Source: Bacillus sp. 1780r2a1
Lineage (GTDB): Bacteria > Bacillota > Bacilli > Bacillales > Bacillaceae_H
Direction of reading: 5' to 3'
Assembly (NCBI GenBank): GCA_024134725.1
Contig: CP099863.1
Coordinates: 863,501-927,500 of the forward strand
Length of the DNA: 64,000 bases
The notes under the pieces were generated by a model, which did not search any database, had not been told where the DNA came from, and worked only from the letters and a program-made list of their open reading frames with translations. The position numbers were made by a program, and so were the translations under genes. Of the stretch, positions 18,533 through 26,966 are shown piece after piece. The first letter of the stretch is position 1. The number at the start of each line of letters is the position of its first letter.

Positions 18533-18563
18533 AAAGAAGCGAGGACATCCTCGCTTCTTTTTT
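18531..18563. terminator. Bidirectional terminator
   Basis: AAAAAGAAGCGAGGA pairs with TCCTCGCTTCTTTTT around a two-base tip; it separates the convergent LysM hydrolase and IDEAL-domain genes. Confidence 0.9.
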
Positions 18564-18568
18564 ATTGC

Positions 18569-18766
18569 TTATAGGTATGCTTGTAGCTGTTGCGATAGTT
18601 TAAGAAATTCCTGTTTGTTGCGATTTAATAAGGCATGATCAATTTCTTTTTGAAGCTGTTGTTTTTGAAACATCCGAAGCGCATGGTCTAATACCATTTC
18701 AGCCGTTAATGAGTTCATTGTATCTTCTTCATTTTGTTTCTGGATATGATTCAAATGTTTTTCCAC
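18569..18766 (-). CDS. IDEAL-domain small protein
   Basis: A 65-residue, highly charged and helical protein. Its second half (EMVLDHALRMFQKQQLQKEIDHALLNRNKQEFLKLSQQL) fits the IDEAL domain, a roughly 40-residue module named for a conserved motif here partly retained as QKEIDHAL, found in several small Bacillus proteins of unknown role. The start is uncertain: GTG at 18766 follows AGGAG at an 11-base spacing, while the internal ATG (residue 17) has a weaker site. Confidence 0.75.
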   Translation of the reverse strand: MEKHLNHIQKQNEEDTMNSLTAEMVLDHALRMFQKQQLQKEIDHALLNRNKQEFLKLSQQLQAYL

Positions 18767-19159
18767 GGGGAAATCAACTCCTCAGAAATTTTTAATTACC
18801 TGTTCATGCTATAAGCTATGCGATGTTTCTAAAAATGGTTCGTAGTTCACAGCGCATATGGGGAGATAAGAAAGTCATATAAAATCGAATTGAGTAAAGA
18901 TAATTGTACTATAACAGAATGTATATATCAACATTGTTATATAATTGATTGTCGTCTTTTTTTGACAAAAATCTATGGTCTAAACAAGGATGTTCTACCA
19001 TAAGCGACCCTCTTATTCTTTATGAGTGTTTCCGATATTCCATTTGCTTATTCGCATTATTCTATTTGTTTATTGTACATAGAGGGTAGTATTCGTGTAA
19101 GATATGTATAAACATCAATATTGAAAGCGCTAACATTAATTGTGAGAGGGGAACATACA
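18767..19159. other. 393-base divergent intergenic region
   Basis: AT-rich region between the IDEAL gene and the 54-residue gene. It holds the cre sequence at 19122-19135 and an inverted repeat (TATGGT / ACCATA) around 18974-19003. No RNA gene is evident. Confidence 0.45.
19122..19135 (+). promoter_or_regulatory. Perfect CcpA catabolite-response element (cre)
   Basis: TGAAAGCGCTAACA fits the cre consensus TGWNANCGNTNWCA at every position, and is almost palindromic. It lies 24 bases before the start codon of the 54-residue gene, where bound CcpA would block transcription in glucose. Confidence 0.75.
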
Positions 19160-19324
19160 ATGTCATTGCTTACATTGAAACGCTATGTTTTAAGTGAAAG
19201 GGATCGTGAAAAATTGGAAGATGCATTGCTTACTAGCTTTCCAGAATGTGAATCTGTTGTGTGGCATTTAGATGATGTAGAGCTTGGAAAGTTGTATCAC
19301 GAAAAAATGCAAATAAAAGCTTAA
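19160..19324 (+). CDS. Small protein of 54 residues, probably catabolite-controlled
   Basis: ATG at 19160 follows the strong site GAGAGGGGAA; the longer frame from a TTG at 19121 would run through the cre sequence. The product starts MSLLTLKRYVLSERDREKLE, is acidic-basic mixed, has no membrane segment and a central SFPECESVVWHLDDVELGKL. I recognise no family. A perfect cre upstream and a shared strong terminator downstream support a real, regulated gene. Confidence 0.72.
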   Translation: MSLLTLKRYVLSERDREKLEDALLTSFPECESVVWHLDDVELGKLYHEKMQIKA

Positions 19325-19330
19325 TTATAA

Positions 19331-19366
19331 AAAAAGGGCAACGTTTCATCAGAAAACGTTGCCTTT
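19331..19366. terminator. Bidirectional terminator
   Basis: AAAGGGCAACGTTT pairs with AAAACGTTGCCTTT around a six-base loop, with A-run on the left and T-run on the right; it separates two convergent small genes. Confidence 0.88.
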
Positions 19367-19598
19367 ATTCTTGCTTGGACGAATCAATGCCGTATGCAAA
19401 GGGAACTAATGCACAAATTAAAGCAGCAGTGAGTTCAAACGTGAGCTGTAAACCGTTAAGTTCATGGCTTTGAAACATTGAAATTTTTTCTACTGTACCA
19501 AATACAATAAAACCTAAAATAAGATAGCGTGCAATCCAAATCGCTTGTCGATAAGAAAGCAAGCCTTGTTTTAAATGTGCTGTAATAGTCTGAATCAT
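19365..19598 (-). CDS. Small membrane protein, unknown function
   Basis: A 77-residue protein with two hydrophobic segments (about residues 22-42 and 52-70, the second LTFELTAALICALVPFAYGI). The ATG follows AGGGAGGAAAAAGC, a good ribosome site. No family recognised. The arrangement is a small convergent pair with the 54-residue gene. Confidence 0.68.
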   Translation of the reverse strand: MIQTITAHLKQGLLSYRQAIWIARYLILGFIVFGTVEKISMFQSHELNGLQLTFELTAALICALVPFAYGIDSSKQE

Positions 19599-19692
19599 GC
19601 TTTTTCCTCCCTACCCAAACTAGTTATCTTTTAAACCTATTTTTATTGTAACAAATTATTTGATATTTTTAATTATTTAATGTTTTCCATTC

Positions 19693-19727
19693 AAAAAAAA
19701 ACCTTCCTCAATTAGCTGAGGAAGGTT
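19693..19727 (-). terminator. Terminator of dctP (minus strand)
   Basis: AACCTTCCTCA pairs perfectly with TGAGGAAGGTT around a six-base loop; the A-run at 19693-19701 provides the T-tract on the minus strand. Confidence 0.9.
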
Positions 19728-19732
19728 CATTT

Positions 19733-20998
19733 TTATTTTGCGACTGGTAGTGAAGAATCTGGACTTTGAGTTGGAACTGGCGGATGAAATTCATTTTCCA
19801 TTTTTGAAACAACAACGGTTGCAACACCGTTTCCAATTAAATTTGTAATAGCACGAGCTTCAGACATAAAGCGATCCACACCAATTAATAATGCAAGGCC
19901 TTCAACAGGAATCATTGGGAAGGCTGCTAATGTTGCTGCTAGGGTAATGAAACCAGAACCCGTTACGCCAGCGGCACCTTTTGATGTTAACATTAACACA
20001 CCTAATAATGTTAATTCTTGCCAAATTGTTAAGTCAACGCCATACGCCTGCGCAATAAAAATTGCTGCCATTGATAGGTAAATAGACGTTCCATCAAGGT
20101 TGAATGAATAACCAGTAGGGATAACAAGGCCTACAACAGATTTAGAGCACCCATATTGTTCCATGCGATTCATCATTTTTGGTAAAGCTGATTCAGATGA
20201 TGATGTACCAAGCACTAGTAAAATTTCTTCTTTAATAAACGCAATGAATTTTAGAATGCTAAACCCATAAAATTTAGCAATTGCACCTAAAACAAAAATG
20301 ATGAATAAAAACATCGTGATATAAACAGAGCCCATTAATTTACCAAGTGAAACGAGTGAACCGATTCCAAAGTTACCAATTGTATAAGCCATTGCTCCAA
20401 AAGCAGCGATTGGAGAAATCTTCATAATCATATTAACGATTCCAAAGAAAATATCGGTTACGCGTTCAAAGAACGTAATAACGGGAGCTGCTTTGTCACC
20501 GAGAGCTGCTGTTGCAAGCCCAAATAATACGGCAAAGAATAAAATTGGAAGAAGTTCTCCGTTAGCCATTGCTCCAAAGACGCTGTCTGGAATAATGCTC
20601 ATTATAAAGTCCATAAATCCATGCTCAGCTTCAGCTGCTTGCTTCGTATATTGTGAGACATCAGCTCCCTGTGCTCCGCTTATGTTAAAGCCCTCACCAG
20701 GTTTTACGAAATTAACAACGATGATGCCGATGGCTAAAGCAAAAGTTGTGACGATTTCAAAATATAGAAGTGCTTTACCTCCAATACGCCCAACCTTCTT
20801 CAAATCACCCATACCGCCAATTCCAATTACAACTGTTAAAAAAATAATGGGTGCGATAACCATTTTAATCAGTTTAATAAAGATGTCAGCCAAGACTTTC
20901 AGCTGTGCACCGAATTCTGGGAAAATAAACCCAACCATGATTCCTAAGATAATACCAATAATAACGCGAACTGTTAGGTTTTTAAAATTAATCTTCAT
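19733..20998 (-). CDS. dctP: C4-dicarboxylate (cation) symporter DctP
   Basis: A 421-residue member of the dicarboxylate/amino acid:cation symporter family, exactly the length of B. subtilis DctP. Re-entrant loop and helix 7-8 motifs are present: [14 protein letters not shown] (serine-rich hairpin), [23 protein letters not shown], and [14 protein letters not shown]. The substrate-site region ends in [23 protein letters not shown]. DctP imports succinate, fumarate and malate. Its neighbours dctB, dctS and dctR encode the sensing system that induces it in B. subtilis. A cre lies just upstream of its start codon, so catabolite control by CcpA is likely. Confidence 0.94.
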   Translation of the reverse strand: MKINFKNLTVRVIIGIILGIMVGFIFPEFGAQLKVLADIFIKLIKMVIAPIIFLTVVIGIGGMGDLKKVGRIGGKALLYFEIVTTFALAIGIIVVNFVKPGEGFNISGAQGADVSQYTKQAAEAEHGFMDFIMSIIPDSVFGAMANGELLPILFFAVLFGLATAALGDKAAPVITFFERVTDIFFGIVNMIMKISPIAAFGAMAYTIGNFGIGSLVSLGKLMGSVYITMFLFIIFVLGAIAKFYGFSILKFIAFIKEEILLVLGTSSSESALPKMMNRMEQYGCSKSVVGLVIPTGYSFNLDGTSIYLSMAAIFIAQAYGVDLTIWQELTLLGVLMLTSKGAAGVTGSGFITLAATLAAFPMIPVEGLALLIGVDRFMSEARAITNLIGNGVATVVVSKMENEFHPPVPTQSPDSSLPVAK

Positions 20999-21023
20999 CT
21001 TTCATCCCCCTTGACTCATGTAT

Positions 21024-21037
21024 TGATAACGTTTTCA
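21024..21037 (-). promoter_or_regulatory. cre site upstream of dctP
   Basis: TGATAACGTTTTCA matches TGWNANCGNTNWCA fully and is 26 bases before the dctP start, i.e. in its leader or just after the promoter. Confidence 0.68.
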
Positions 21038-21308
21038 TTAATCTTGTAAACTTATAGTACCGCATATGAAAGGGGGGTGGAATTTCTGGTGATAATGGTC
21101 TTTTTGTTCATTAAGTTCTTAGAATTTTCATAGAAAAGAGTTTGAGACATGACAAAATGAGTAATTTTAAAAGGCACACAATAGATGTTCCCATCTGTTT
21201 CTAAAATAGTTTTCCAAATCAACAAAAACCCTGACCAATTAAAAGTTGTAAACTCTCAATCAGTTAGGGATAGTAGGGGGTGAACTGCCTATGTCTCAGT
21301 CTCTCTAA

Positions 21309-22346
21309 TCACTTCTTATATGTTTCTTCCACAATCTCTTTTGTTAATCGCTTTTCAAATTCTGTGTAAAGGGGAGTAAAGCGCTGTTTCCATCTCGCTT
21401 TTTCTTGCTCTGTTAGGTAGTGAACTTGAATAGTAGACTCCCGTTTAATTTTTTCGAGCTGCTGATCATTCATTTCTTTCGAGTGTTCCCACATCCAAGC
21501 TGTTGTTTCATCCATTGCATTTGAAAGAAGAAGCTGAACATCGGAAGGTAAGCTGTTCCAATAGTTTTCGTCCATCATTACAGTGTAACCTAAGTAGCCG
21601 TGGTTACTAATGGTCATATACTGCTGTAACGTATATAGACGCTTTGAATAGATATTTGAAATAGTATTTTCTTGACCATCAAACTCCTGCTTTTCAAGTG
21701 ACTCGTATACTCGGTTAAATGTAGCAGTGGTAGGTTTAGCCTCCAGAAGTTCAAACTGTTTTTTGATAACTTCGCTTGGCATAATGCGAAAACGTTGACC
21801 TTTAAAGTCATCTGGTACAGCTAGCTTCTTTTGATTACTCGTCATTTGTTTAAATCCGTTGTTCCAGAATGCTAGTCCTTTTAAATTCTCTTTTTTGAGA
21901 GATGCTTGCAGACTTTTTCCAATTTGACCATTTAAAGCTGTCTCAACTTCACCTTCATCTTTAAACATAAATGGGAGGTCAAAAAGTAGCCAATCTTCGT
22001 TTATATCTGCAAGCTTTGAGAAAGAAGGAGCAATCATTTGAACGTCATTTCGCCTTAAAGCATCTACTTCTTCTGTATCAGAATAGAGCACACCATTTGA
22101 AAAAACTTCAACTTTAACTTTGCCATTTGATCTTTCATTAACAATCTTGGCAAATTTTTGCGCTGCTAACCCTTTTGGGGTATTCTCAGCTACAACATGA
22201 CTAAAATTAATGACGATTTGCTCATCTAGTCCTTGTTGTTCATCATCTCTATAGACGTGTTCTGAATGTAAAAAAGAAGGAGGGAAAAGTAAAATGTAAA
22301 TAAAGAAAGCGCTAACAAATAAAGCTGTGATAATAAATACTCGCAT
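21309..22346 (-). CDS. dctB: DctB, TRAP-type dicarboxylate-binding protein of the DctSR sensing system
   Basis: A 345-residue exported DctP-fold solute-binding protein with an N-terminal hydrophobic segment (residues 2-25) that probably anchors it. Family landmarks: INFSHVVAENTPKGLAAQKF, the central WNNGFKQMTSN, and LKGQRFRIMPSEV near residue 180 in the form DFKGQRFRIMP with the carboxylate-binding Arg. No TRAP membrane subunits (DctQ, DctM) are nearby. In B. subtilis DctB assists the sensor kinase DctS and regulates dctP, and the gene order here agrees. It is divergent from dctS. Confidence 0.9.
   Translation of the reverse strand: MRVFIITALFVSAFFIYILLFPPSFLHSEHVYRDDEQQGLDEQIVINFSHVVAENTPKGLAAQKFAKIVNERSNGKVKVEVFSNGVLYSDTEEVDALRRNDVQMIAPSFSKLADINEDWLLFDLPFMFKDEGEVETALNGQIGKSLQASLKKENLKGLAFWNNGFKQMTSNQKKLAVPDDFKGQRFRIMPSEVIKKQFELLEAKPTTATFNRVYESLEKQEFDGQENTISNIYSKRLYTLQQYMTISNHGYLGYTVMMDENYWNSLPSDVQLLLSNAMDETTAWMWEHSKEMNDQQLEKIKRESTIQVHYLTEQEKARWKQRFTPLYTEFEKRLTKEIVEETYKK
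22304..22317 (-). promoter_or_regulatory. cre-like sequence inside the start of dctB
   Basis: AGAAAGCGCTAACA differs from the cre consensus at one position and lies about ten codons into dctB. Sites inside genes can act as CcpA road-blocks, but this is inference. Confidence 0.35.
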
Positions 22347-22399
22347 AAGCTTTTACTCTCAGCTCCTTGCATCTCAATGAGAAGAATTATAATCTTATG

Positions 22400-22440
22400 A
22401 TTTATTTTACCACGCAGATTTAGAGCATGGTAAAATAAAT
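22400..22440. promoter_or_regulatory. 13-bp perfect inverted repeat between dctB and dctS
   Basis: ATTTATTTTACCA (22400-22412) pairs with TGGTAAAATAAAT (22428-22440). Each arm contains a TAAAAT -10-like hexamer pointing outward, so the element could combine divergent promoters or be a regulator-binding site. Terminator function is unlikely since both neighbouring genes point away from it. Confidence 0.5.
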
Positions 22441-22481
22441 AAAGATGACATAGTTGAGAAAGAAGAGGGATTTTGGGCTTT

Positions 22482-24059
22482 ATGAATCGATTTTCAATGC
22501 AAACGAAGATGACTGCCTTAATCTTCTTTATTATCGTCTTTGCGCTGTTTTTAGCTGGTATTGTCGTCATCAAAGAATTTATTGAATTAAAGGAAGAAGA
22601 CTTGAGGCAGCGAGCGCTCGTGACATCAAGAACCGTCGCTGAAATGACGGAGGTTAGTGAAAAGATAACGGGAGATGAACAAAAAAGGCAGAAAATTAAC
22701 ACAATAGTAGATCCCATTCGAATTATTCACGGAGCAGATTACATAGTCGTGCTTGATATGAAAAAGACAAGGCTCTCTCATCCGGTCAACGCTATGATTG
22801 GTACGAAATCGCACGGAGAAGATGAAGGACAAGCATTTGCTGAACATACGTATACTGATAAAGCCAAAGGGGAGAGAGGGACTGTCATACGCTCGCTCGT
22901 TCCCATTATTAATCATCATCACGAACAGGTTGGTGTCGTGATTAGTGGCTATCTATTACCAACCTTTTCTGAAGTTATTCGTAGTGTAAAGAAGGAAATC
23001 TCTATCATCAGCTCTTTAATTTTACTGTTTGGAGGATGGGGAGCTTGGGTATTAGCTTCTCACATAAAAAAGCAAATGTTTGAGCTAGAGCCAGATGAGA
23101 TTGCACGGCTGTTTGTTGAGCGAACTGAAACGTTTAATGCTATGCATGAAGCTGTAATTGCCATAGATAAAGATGAATATATTACTATTTTTAACGATAA
23201 GGCAAAAGCAATCATGAATATTCATGATGAAGTGATTGGACAATCAATCTATGATGTGATTCCAGATACGCGCTTACCAGAAATCCTACAGCTAAATCAA
23301 CCGGTATATAATAAAGAGCTTCAAGTGCGTAATTTAACCATTCTAAGTAATCGTGTTCCCATAAAGGTAAAAGGAGAAACGGTGGGAGCGGTTGCGGTTT
23401 TCCAAGACCGAACAGAAGTAAAAAAACTTGCTGAAGAGTTAACCGGAGTAAAAGCATTTGTAAGCGCGCTTCGCGTACAGAGTCACGAGTACATGAACAA
23501 GCTGCATACTATTGCGGGATTAATCCAGCTAGGAAATAACGAGAAAGCGTTAGAGTATGTTTTCGAAGTTTCAGAAAAGCAAGGAGAACTGACGAACTTT
23601 TTGCACAAGAACATTAAAAATGAAAGCGTATCAGGACTGTTAATTAGCAAAGTAAGCAGAGGGAAAGAGCTGGGAATTACGTTAACCATTGATAAGCACA
23701 GCTATTTAGAAACATTTCCTAAACATTTAGATCACCATGACTTTGTTGTTGTTATCGGAAATTTGATTGAAAACGCTTTCGATTCTTACGTTGACTCATT
23801 CCAGGATGATAAAGAAGTTTATGTAAGTATTGAACAAACAGAAGACGTATTATCAATTTTGGTAGAGGATAACGGGTGCGGCATGACAGAAGAAGAGGTG
23901 AAACATATTTTTGAAGAGGGTTTTTCAACAAAAGCAAAAGAAAACCGAGGTATCGGACTTTATTTAATTTATCAAATCGTTCAAAAAGGCAATGGAGATA
24001 TTTCGGTTGAAACAGAGCATGGGCATGGAACAGCGTTTACCATTACATTCGTAGTGTAG
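22482..24059 (+). CDS. dctS: Sensor histidine kinase DctS (CitA/DcuS family)
   Basis: A 525-residue membrane kinase: a first membrane helix (about 10-30), an extracytoplasmic PAS-like domain (to about 170), a second helix (173-193), a cytoplasmic PAS domain, then the histidine region VQSHEYMNKLHTIAGLIQLG, the N box NLIENAFDSYVD and the G box DNGCGMTEEEV, GIGLYLIYQIVQ. This layout defines CitA/DcuS kinases. It pairs with dctR 26 bases downstream. ATG 22482 is preferred; TTG 22473 lies almost on top of the ribosome site. With DctB it presumably senses external C4-dicarboxylates. Confidence 0.93.
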   Translation: MNRFSMQTKMTALIFFIIVFALFLAGIVVIKEFIELKEEDLRQRALVTSRTVAEMTEVSEKITGDEQKRQKINTIVDPIRIIHGADYIVVLDMKKTRLSHPVNAMIGTKSHGEDEGQAFAEHTYTDKAKGERGTVIRSLVPIINHHHEQVGVVISGYLLPTFSEVIRSVKKEISIISSLILLFGGWGAWVLASHIKKQMFELEPDEIARLFVERTETFNAMHEAVIAIDKDEYITIFNDKAKAIMNIHDEVIGQSIYDVIPDTRLPEILQLNQPVYNKELQVRNLTILSNRVPIKVKGETVGAVAVFQDRTEVKKLAEELTGVKAFVSALRVQSHEYMNKLHTIAGLIQLGNNEKALEYVFEVSEKQGELTNFLHKNIKNESVSGLLISKVSRGKELGITLTIDKHSYLETFPKHLDHHDFVVVIGNLIENAFDSYVDSFQDDKEVYVSIEQTEDVLSILVEDNGCGMTEEEVKHIFEEGFSTKAKENRGIGLYLIYQIVQKGNGDISVETEHGHGTAFTITFVV

Positions 24060-24085
24060 GTTATAAGCGAAAAGGGGATGGAAGC

Positions 24086-24772
24086 ATGACGAAAAGCCAA
24101 TGGAAGGTACTTGTGATTGAAGATGATTTAATGGTACAAGAAGTAAATAAGCAATTCATCGAGCAGGTAGAAGGATTTGTAGTAACAAGTGTGGCATCAA
24201 ATGGCGTAGAAGGGTTACGAATGATTGAAAAAGATCTTCCTGATTTAATCATAATTGATATGTATATGCCTCACCAAGATGGAATTACTACCCTCCAAAA
24301 AATTCGCTCAAAAGGTTATCAGTCTGATGTAATTGCGGTCACAGCGGCCAGTGATAGTGAAACGATAAAGCGTGTATTACAATACGGCGCGGTGGATTAC
24401 ATTATGAAGCCATTTAAGTTTGAGCGTATGAAGCAAGCATTAGAAAATTATCGACAGCGCCAAAACAAACTAGGAAAAAGCCAAACCATTACGCAAGATG
24501 AAGTGGATACCCTGTTATTTAAAACAGCCTCTGAGAAAAGCACAATGTTACCCAAAGGACTGAACACAATTACATTAGCTGGAATAAGGTCATATTTACA
24601 TAGTCAAACAGATCCGATTTCAGCAGAAGAAGTTGCAGAAGGAATGGGTATCGCAAGAGTTACAGCTCGTCGCTATTTGGAGTATTTAGATCAAGAAAAA
24701 GAAGTTGAGCTTTACGTTGAGTATGGACGAGTGGGCAGGCCTGTTAATCGCTATTTACTACAACAAAAATAG
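24086..24772 (+). CDS. dctR: Response regulator DctR
   Basis: A 228-residue CitB/DcuR-type response regulator. The receiver has the acidic pair EDD at the start, phospho-acceptor Asp 58 in DLIIIDMYMPHQDG, Thr in VTAASD, and Lys in DYIMKPF. The C-terminal part ends with the helix-turn-helix TAEEVAEGMGIARVTARRYL of this family. It is the B. subtilis DctR equivalent, which activates dctP. The GGGGATGGAAGC site precedes the ATG, and the pair ends at a hairpin. Confidence 0.94.
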   Translation: MTKSQWKVLVIEDDLMVQEVNKQFIEQVEGFVVTSVASNGVEGLRMIEKDLPDLIIIDMYMPHQDGITTLQKIRSKGYQSDVIAVTAASDSETIKRVLQYGAVDYIMKPFKFERMKQALENYRQRQNKLGKSQTITQDEVDTLLFKTASEKSTMLPKGLNTITLAGIRSYLHSQTDPISAEEVAEGMGIARVTARRYLEYLDQEKEVELYVEYGRVGRPVNRYLLQQK

Positions 24773-24776
24773 TCGC

Positions 24777-24815
24777 AAAAAAAAAGACCGGTTCTTTGCT
24801 AGACCGGCCTCTTTA
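24777..24815. terminator. Terminator between dctR and the convergent YolD-like gene
   Basis: AAAGACCGGT pairs with ACCGGCCTCTTT with a two-base bulge, flanked by A-run on the left and a short T-run on the right. Confidence 0.7.
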
Positions 24816-24816
24816 G

Positions 24817-25005
24817 CTATGATTCATAGATTTCTTTAATTCCTGACAAGCGTAAAGATAACGTGTTGTGATTTTCATCCTGTAAAGATAATGTTTGCTC
24901 GACTAGGTTTAACTGTTTTACTTTTCCTTTGAAAGTCTCTAATAAACCATCACGATAATAATTAACTGTCACAGAACCGTTTTTTCGTAAAGCTTTTAAA
25001 ATCAT
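24817..25005 (-). CDS. Small YolD-like protein
   Basis: A 62-residue protein. Its pattern SVTVNYYRDGLLETFKGKVKQL resembles the YolD-like fold of Bacillus small proteins (a beta-rich domain with a strand-turn x-G-x-I-x-x-I/L core), but the match is weak and no symbol is given. The start is taken at 25005 after AGGAGATTATCT; the longer frame would need an ATG at 25023 within that leader. Confidence 0.6.
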   Translation of the reverse strand: MILKALRKNGSVTVNYYRDGLLETFKGKVKQLNLVEQTLSLQDENHNTLSLRLSGIKEIYES

Positions 25006-25095
25006 TAGATAATCTCCTCTCATGGTATGTTTTATTTATGAAAACCGAAGTAAAATGTAAGCGTTTTTTTATCTACTCTTAGTATACACAAAAAT

Positions 25096-25109
25096 AGAAA
25101 GCGTTTTCA
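25096..25109. promoter_or_regulatory. cre-like sequence upstream of the small YolD-like gene
   Basis: AGAAAGCGTTTTCA differs from the cre consensus at the first base only. It lies 90 bases upstream of the minus-strand start codon; also 143 bases upstream of the homocysteine methyltransferase promoter. Confidence 0.35.
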
Positions 25110-25251
25110 CTTGAAAATTGAACACTTTGTGAAATTTTGCACAGTTATTTTTAAAAAGGCTTTTCACACTGTTAATCTTACCTTTTCTTTATGAAATTCA
25201 AGTGAAAAAACTGTTAATCTCATGTTAAGAGTTTGTTACCTAAAGGTTTCC

Positions 25252-25280
25252 TTGACAAACACCTTCGCCTCTATTAGACT
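25252..25280 (+). promoter_or_regulatory. Sigma-A-type promoter for the homocysteine methyltransferase gene
   Basis: TTGACA at 25252-25257, a 17-base spacer, then TAGACT at 25275-25280. A perfect 14-base palindrome (AGAGTTTAAACTCT, 25320-25333) lies in the resulting leader, covering the place where a Shine-Dalgarno site would be expected. Confidence 0.7.
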
Positions 25281-25340
25281 GTTCAACATATTTGAAATAA
25301 TCTGAAAGGTGGCTTTAAAAGAGTTTAAACTCTACATCCT

Positions 25341-26270
25341 ATGAACCCAATTCAACATATTTTACATACACACCCTCTTGTTGTGCTCGACGGCGCATTA
25401 GCCACAGAATTAGAACGATACGGCTGTGATTTAAATGACAGCTTATGGTCAGCGAAAGTGTTAGTTGAACAACCAGAAGCCATTAAACAAGTACATAAAG
25501 ATTATTTTGTAGCAGGAGCTGACTGTGCGATAACGGCTAGCTATCAAACAACAATTGAAGGTTTTGCAAAGCGCGGTATTAATAAAGCAGACGCGGTTCG
25601 TTTAATGAAGCTCTCTGCCCAGTTAGCGATTGAGGCAAGAGATGAATTTTGGCAAAACAATCAAACTGCCGCTCGACCAAAACCATTAGTAGCAGGCTCT
25701 GTAGGACCATACGGAGCATACTTGGCAGATGGATCTGAGTATACGGGAAACTATAGCTTAACAGAAGAAGAGCTCATGAATTTCCATCGTCCTCGCATAA
25801 AAGCATTACTTGAAGCTGGTGTGGATTTATTAGCCTGTGAGACAATTCCAAGTTTACAGGAAGCAAAAGCAATCGTGCGGGTGCTTAAAGAGTTTCCCGA
25901 TGCTTATGCGTGGATTAGCTTCAGTGCCAAAGATGAAGAACACATCAGCAATGGAACAGCGGCTGCAGCATGTGCAGAGTGGCTCGACTCGCATGAACAA
26001 GTGATAGCGATAGGCATTAACTGCACGCCTCCTCAGTACGTAAAAAGCCTAGTTCACAACATGAAAGCAAACACGAAGACACCGATTCTGGTATATCCTA
26101 ACTCTGGTGAACAGTATGATCCAACAAGCAAAACGTGGAGTGGATCAGAAGCACAGCAGTCCTATCAGTGCTTTGCATCCGACTGGCGCCAAGCGGGAGC
26201 ACAGCTTATTGGTGGCTGTTGCCGAACAACTCCTGAAGACATTGAATCAATTACAAAGCTCACAAGGTAA
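25341..26270 (+). CDS. mmuM: Homocysteine S-methyltransferase (MmuM/YbgG type)
   Basis: A 309-residue cobalamin-independent methyltransferase domain protein. It opens with VVLDGALATELERYG, continues with ITASYQTTIEGF, and has the zinc-binding Cys residues in INCTPPQ and LIGGCCRTTPEDI. Length and motifs agree with MmuM, which uses S-methylmethionine (or S-adenosylmethionine) to methylate homocysteine to methionine. The start ATG has no clear Shine-Dalgarno; a perfect palindrome lies just before it, so translation may be controlled by leader structure. It stands alone, without the mmuP permease. Confidence 0.92.
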   Translation: MNPIQHILHTHPLVVLDGALATELERYGCDLNDSLWSAKVLVEQPEAIKQVHKDYFVAGADCAITASYQTTIEGFAKRGINKADAVRLMKLSAQLAIEARDEFWQNNQTAARPKPLVAGSVGPYGAYLADGSEYTGNYSLTEEELMNFHRPRIKALLEAGVDLLACETIPSLQEAKAIVRVLKEFPDAYAWISFSAKDEEHISNGTAAAACAEWLDSHEQVIAIGINCTPPQYVKSLVHNMKANTKTPILVYPNSGEQYDPTSKTWSGSEAQQSYQCFASDWRQAGAQLIGGCCRTTPEDIESITKLTR

Positions 26271-26274
26271 CACG

Positions 26275-26309
26275 AAAAGACATCTTTGCTAGGCGAAGGT
26301 GTCTTTTTT
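26275..26309 (+). terminator. Terminator after mmuM
   Basis: AAAAGACATCTT pairs with GAAGGTGTCTTTTTT around an eight-base loop, with a long T-run. Confidence 0.82.
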
Positions 26310-26405
26310 AGTTTATGACGGGAAATCAGAAAGTAGAACATATATAGAAGTAAAGCCAAAGGGTAATATGATATTTTACAGCGTGCTCTTTGTAAATCAT
26401 ACCAA

Positions 26406-26966
26406 GTAAAGGGTGTTTTTAGAATAGAAGAGTAACCTTATTAAGTTTTTCCCTATCCAAAAGCCTCGTGATTGAAATGAAAGGTGCGCCACTCCAACAG
26501 GATTAGCGGGCCAGATGAGGCCCCGCAGTTTACGAGGAGGCTCAGCGCTCGCCCTGCGGAAAGGAAGCAACCTGAAATGGAAATCACGCTAGGTAAAGGG
26601 TGTTTTTAGAATAGAAGAGTAACCTTATCAAGTTTTTCCCTATTCAAAAGCCTCGTGATTGAAATGAAAGGTGCGCCACTCCAGCAGGATTAGCGGGCCA
26701 GGTGAGACCCCGCAGTTTACGAGGAGGCTCAGCGCTCGCCCTGCGGAAAGGAAGCAATCTGGAATGGAAATCACGCTAGGTAAAGGGTGTTTTTAGAATA
26801 GAAGAGTAACCTTATTAAGTTTTTCCCTATTCAAAAGCCCCGTGATTGAAATGAAAGGTGCGCCACTCCAGCAGGATTAGCGGGCCAGGTGAGACCCCGC
26901 AGTTTACGAGGAGGCTCAGCGCTCGCCCTGCGGAAAGGAAGCAACCTGAAATGGAAATCACGCTAG
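26406..26966. repeat. Three tandem copies of a 187-bp repeat
   Basis: Copies run 26406-26592, 26593-26779 and 26780-26966, with an exact period of 187 bases and only a handful of substitutions between them. Inside each unit is a GC-rich core with CCCCGCAG...CTGCGG and GGAGGCTCAGCGCTCGCC. The core is bounded by imperfect inverted ends (GTGATT near position 65 of the unit, AATCAC near its end), so it can fold into a long hairpin. The core belongs to a type of short interspersed GC-rich element that is common in Bacillaceae genomes; no protein is encoded. A decayed copy lies at 63001-63080. The left flank (26392-26405) is similar to a unit's right end, as if a fourth copy had decayed. Confidence 0.95.

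Noticed and set aside
20493-21014. Long open frame opposite dctP
   Set aside because: Shadow of the transporter gene, Pro/Ser-rich with no start signal.
21309-22346. TRAP transporter operon
   Set aside because: Only the binding protein is present; the neighbours are a symporter and a two-component system, so DctB is a better call.
26406-26966. CRISPR-like array
   Set aside because: The period is 187 bases with no short repeat/unique spacer alternation, and no cas genes are present.
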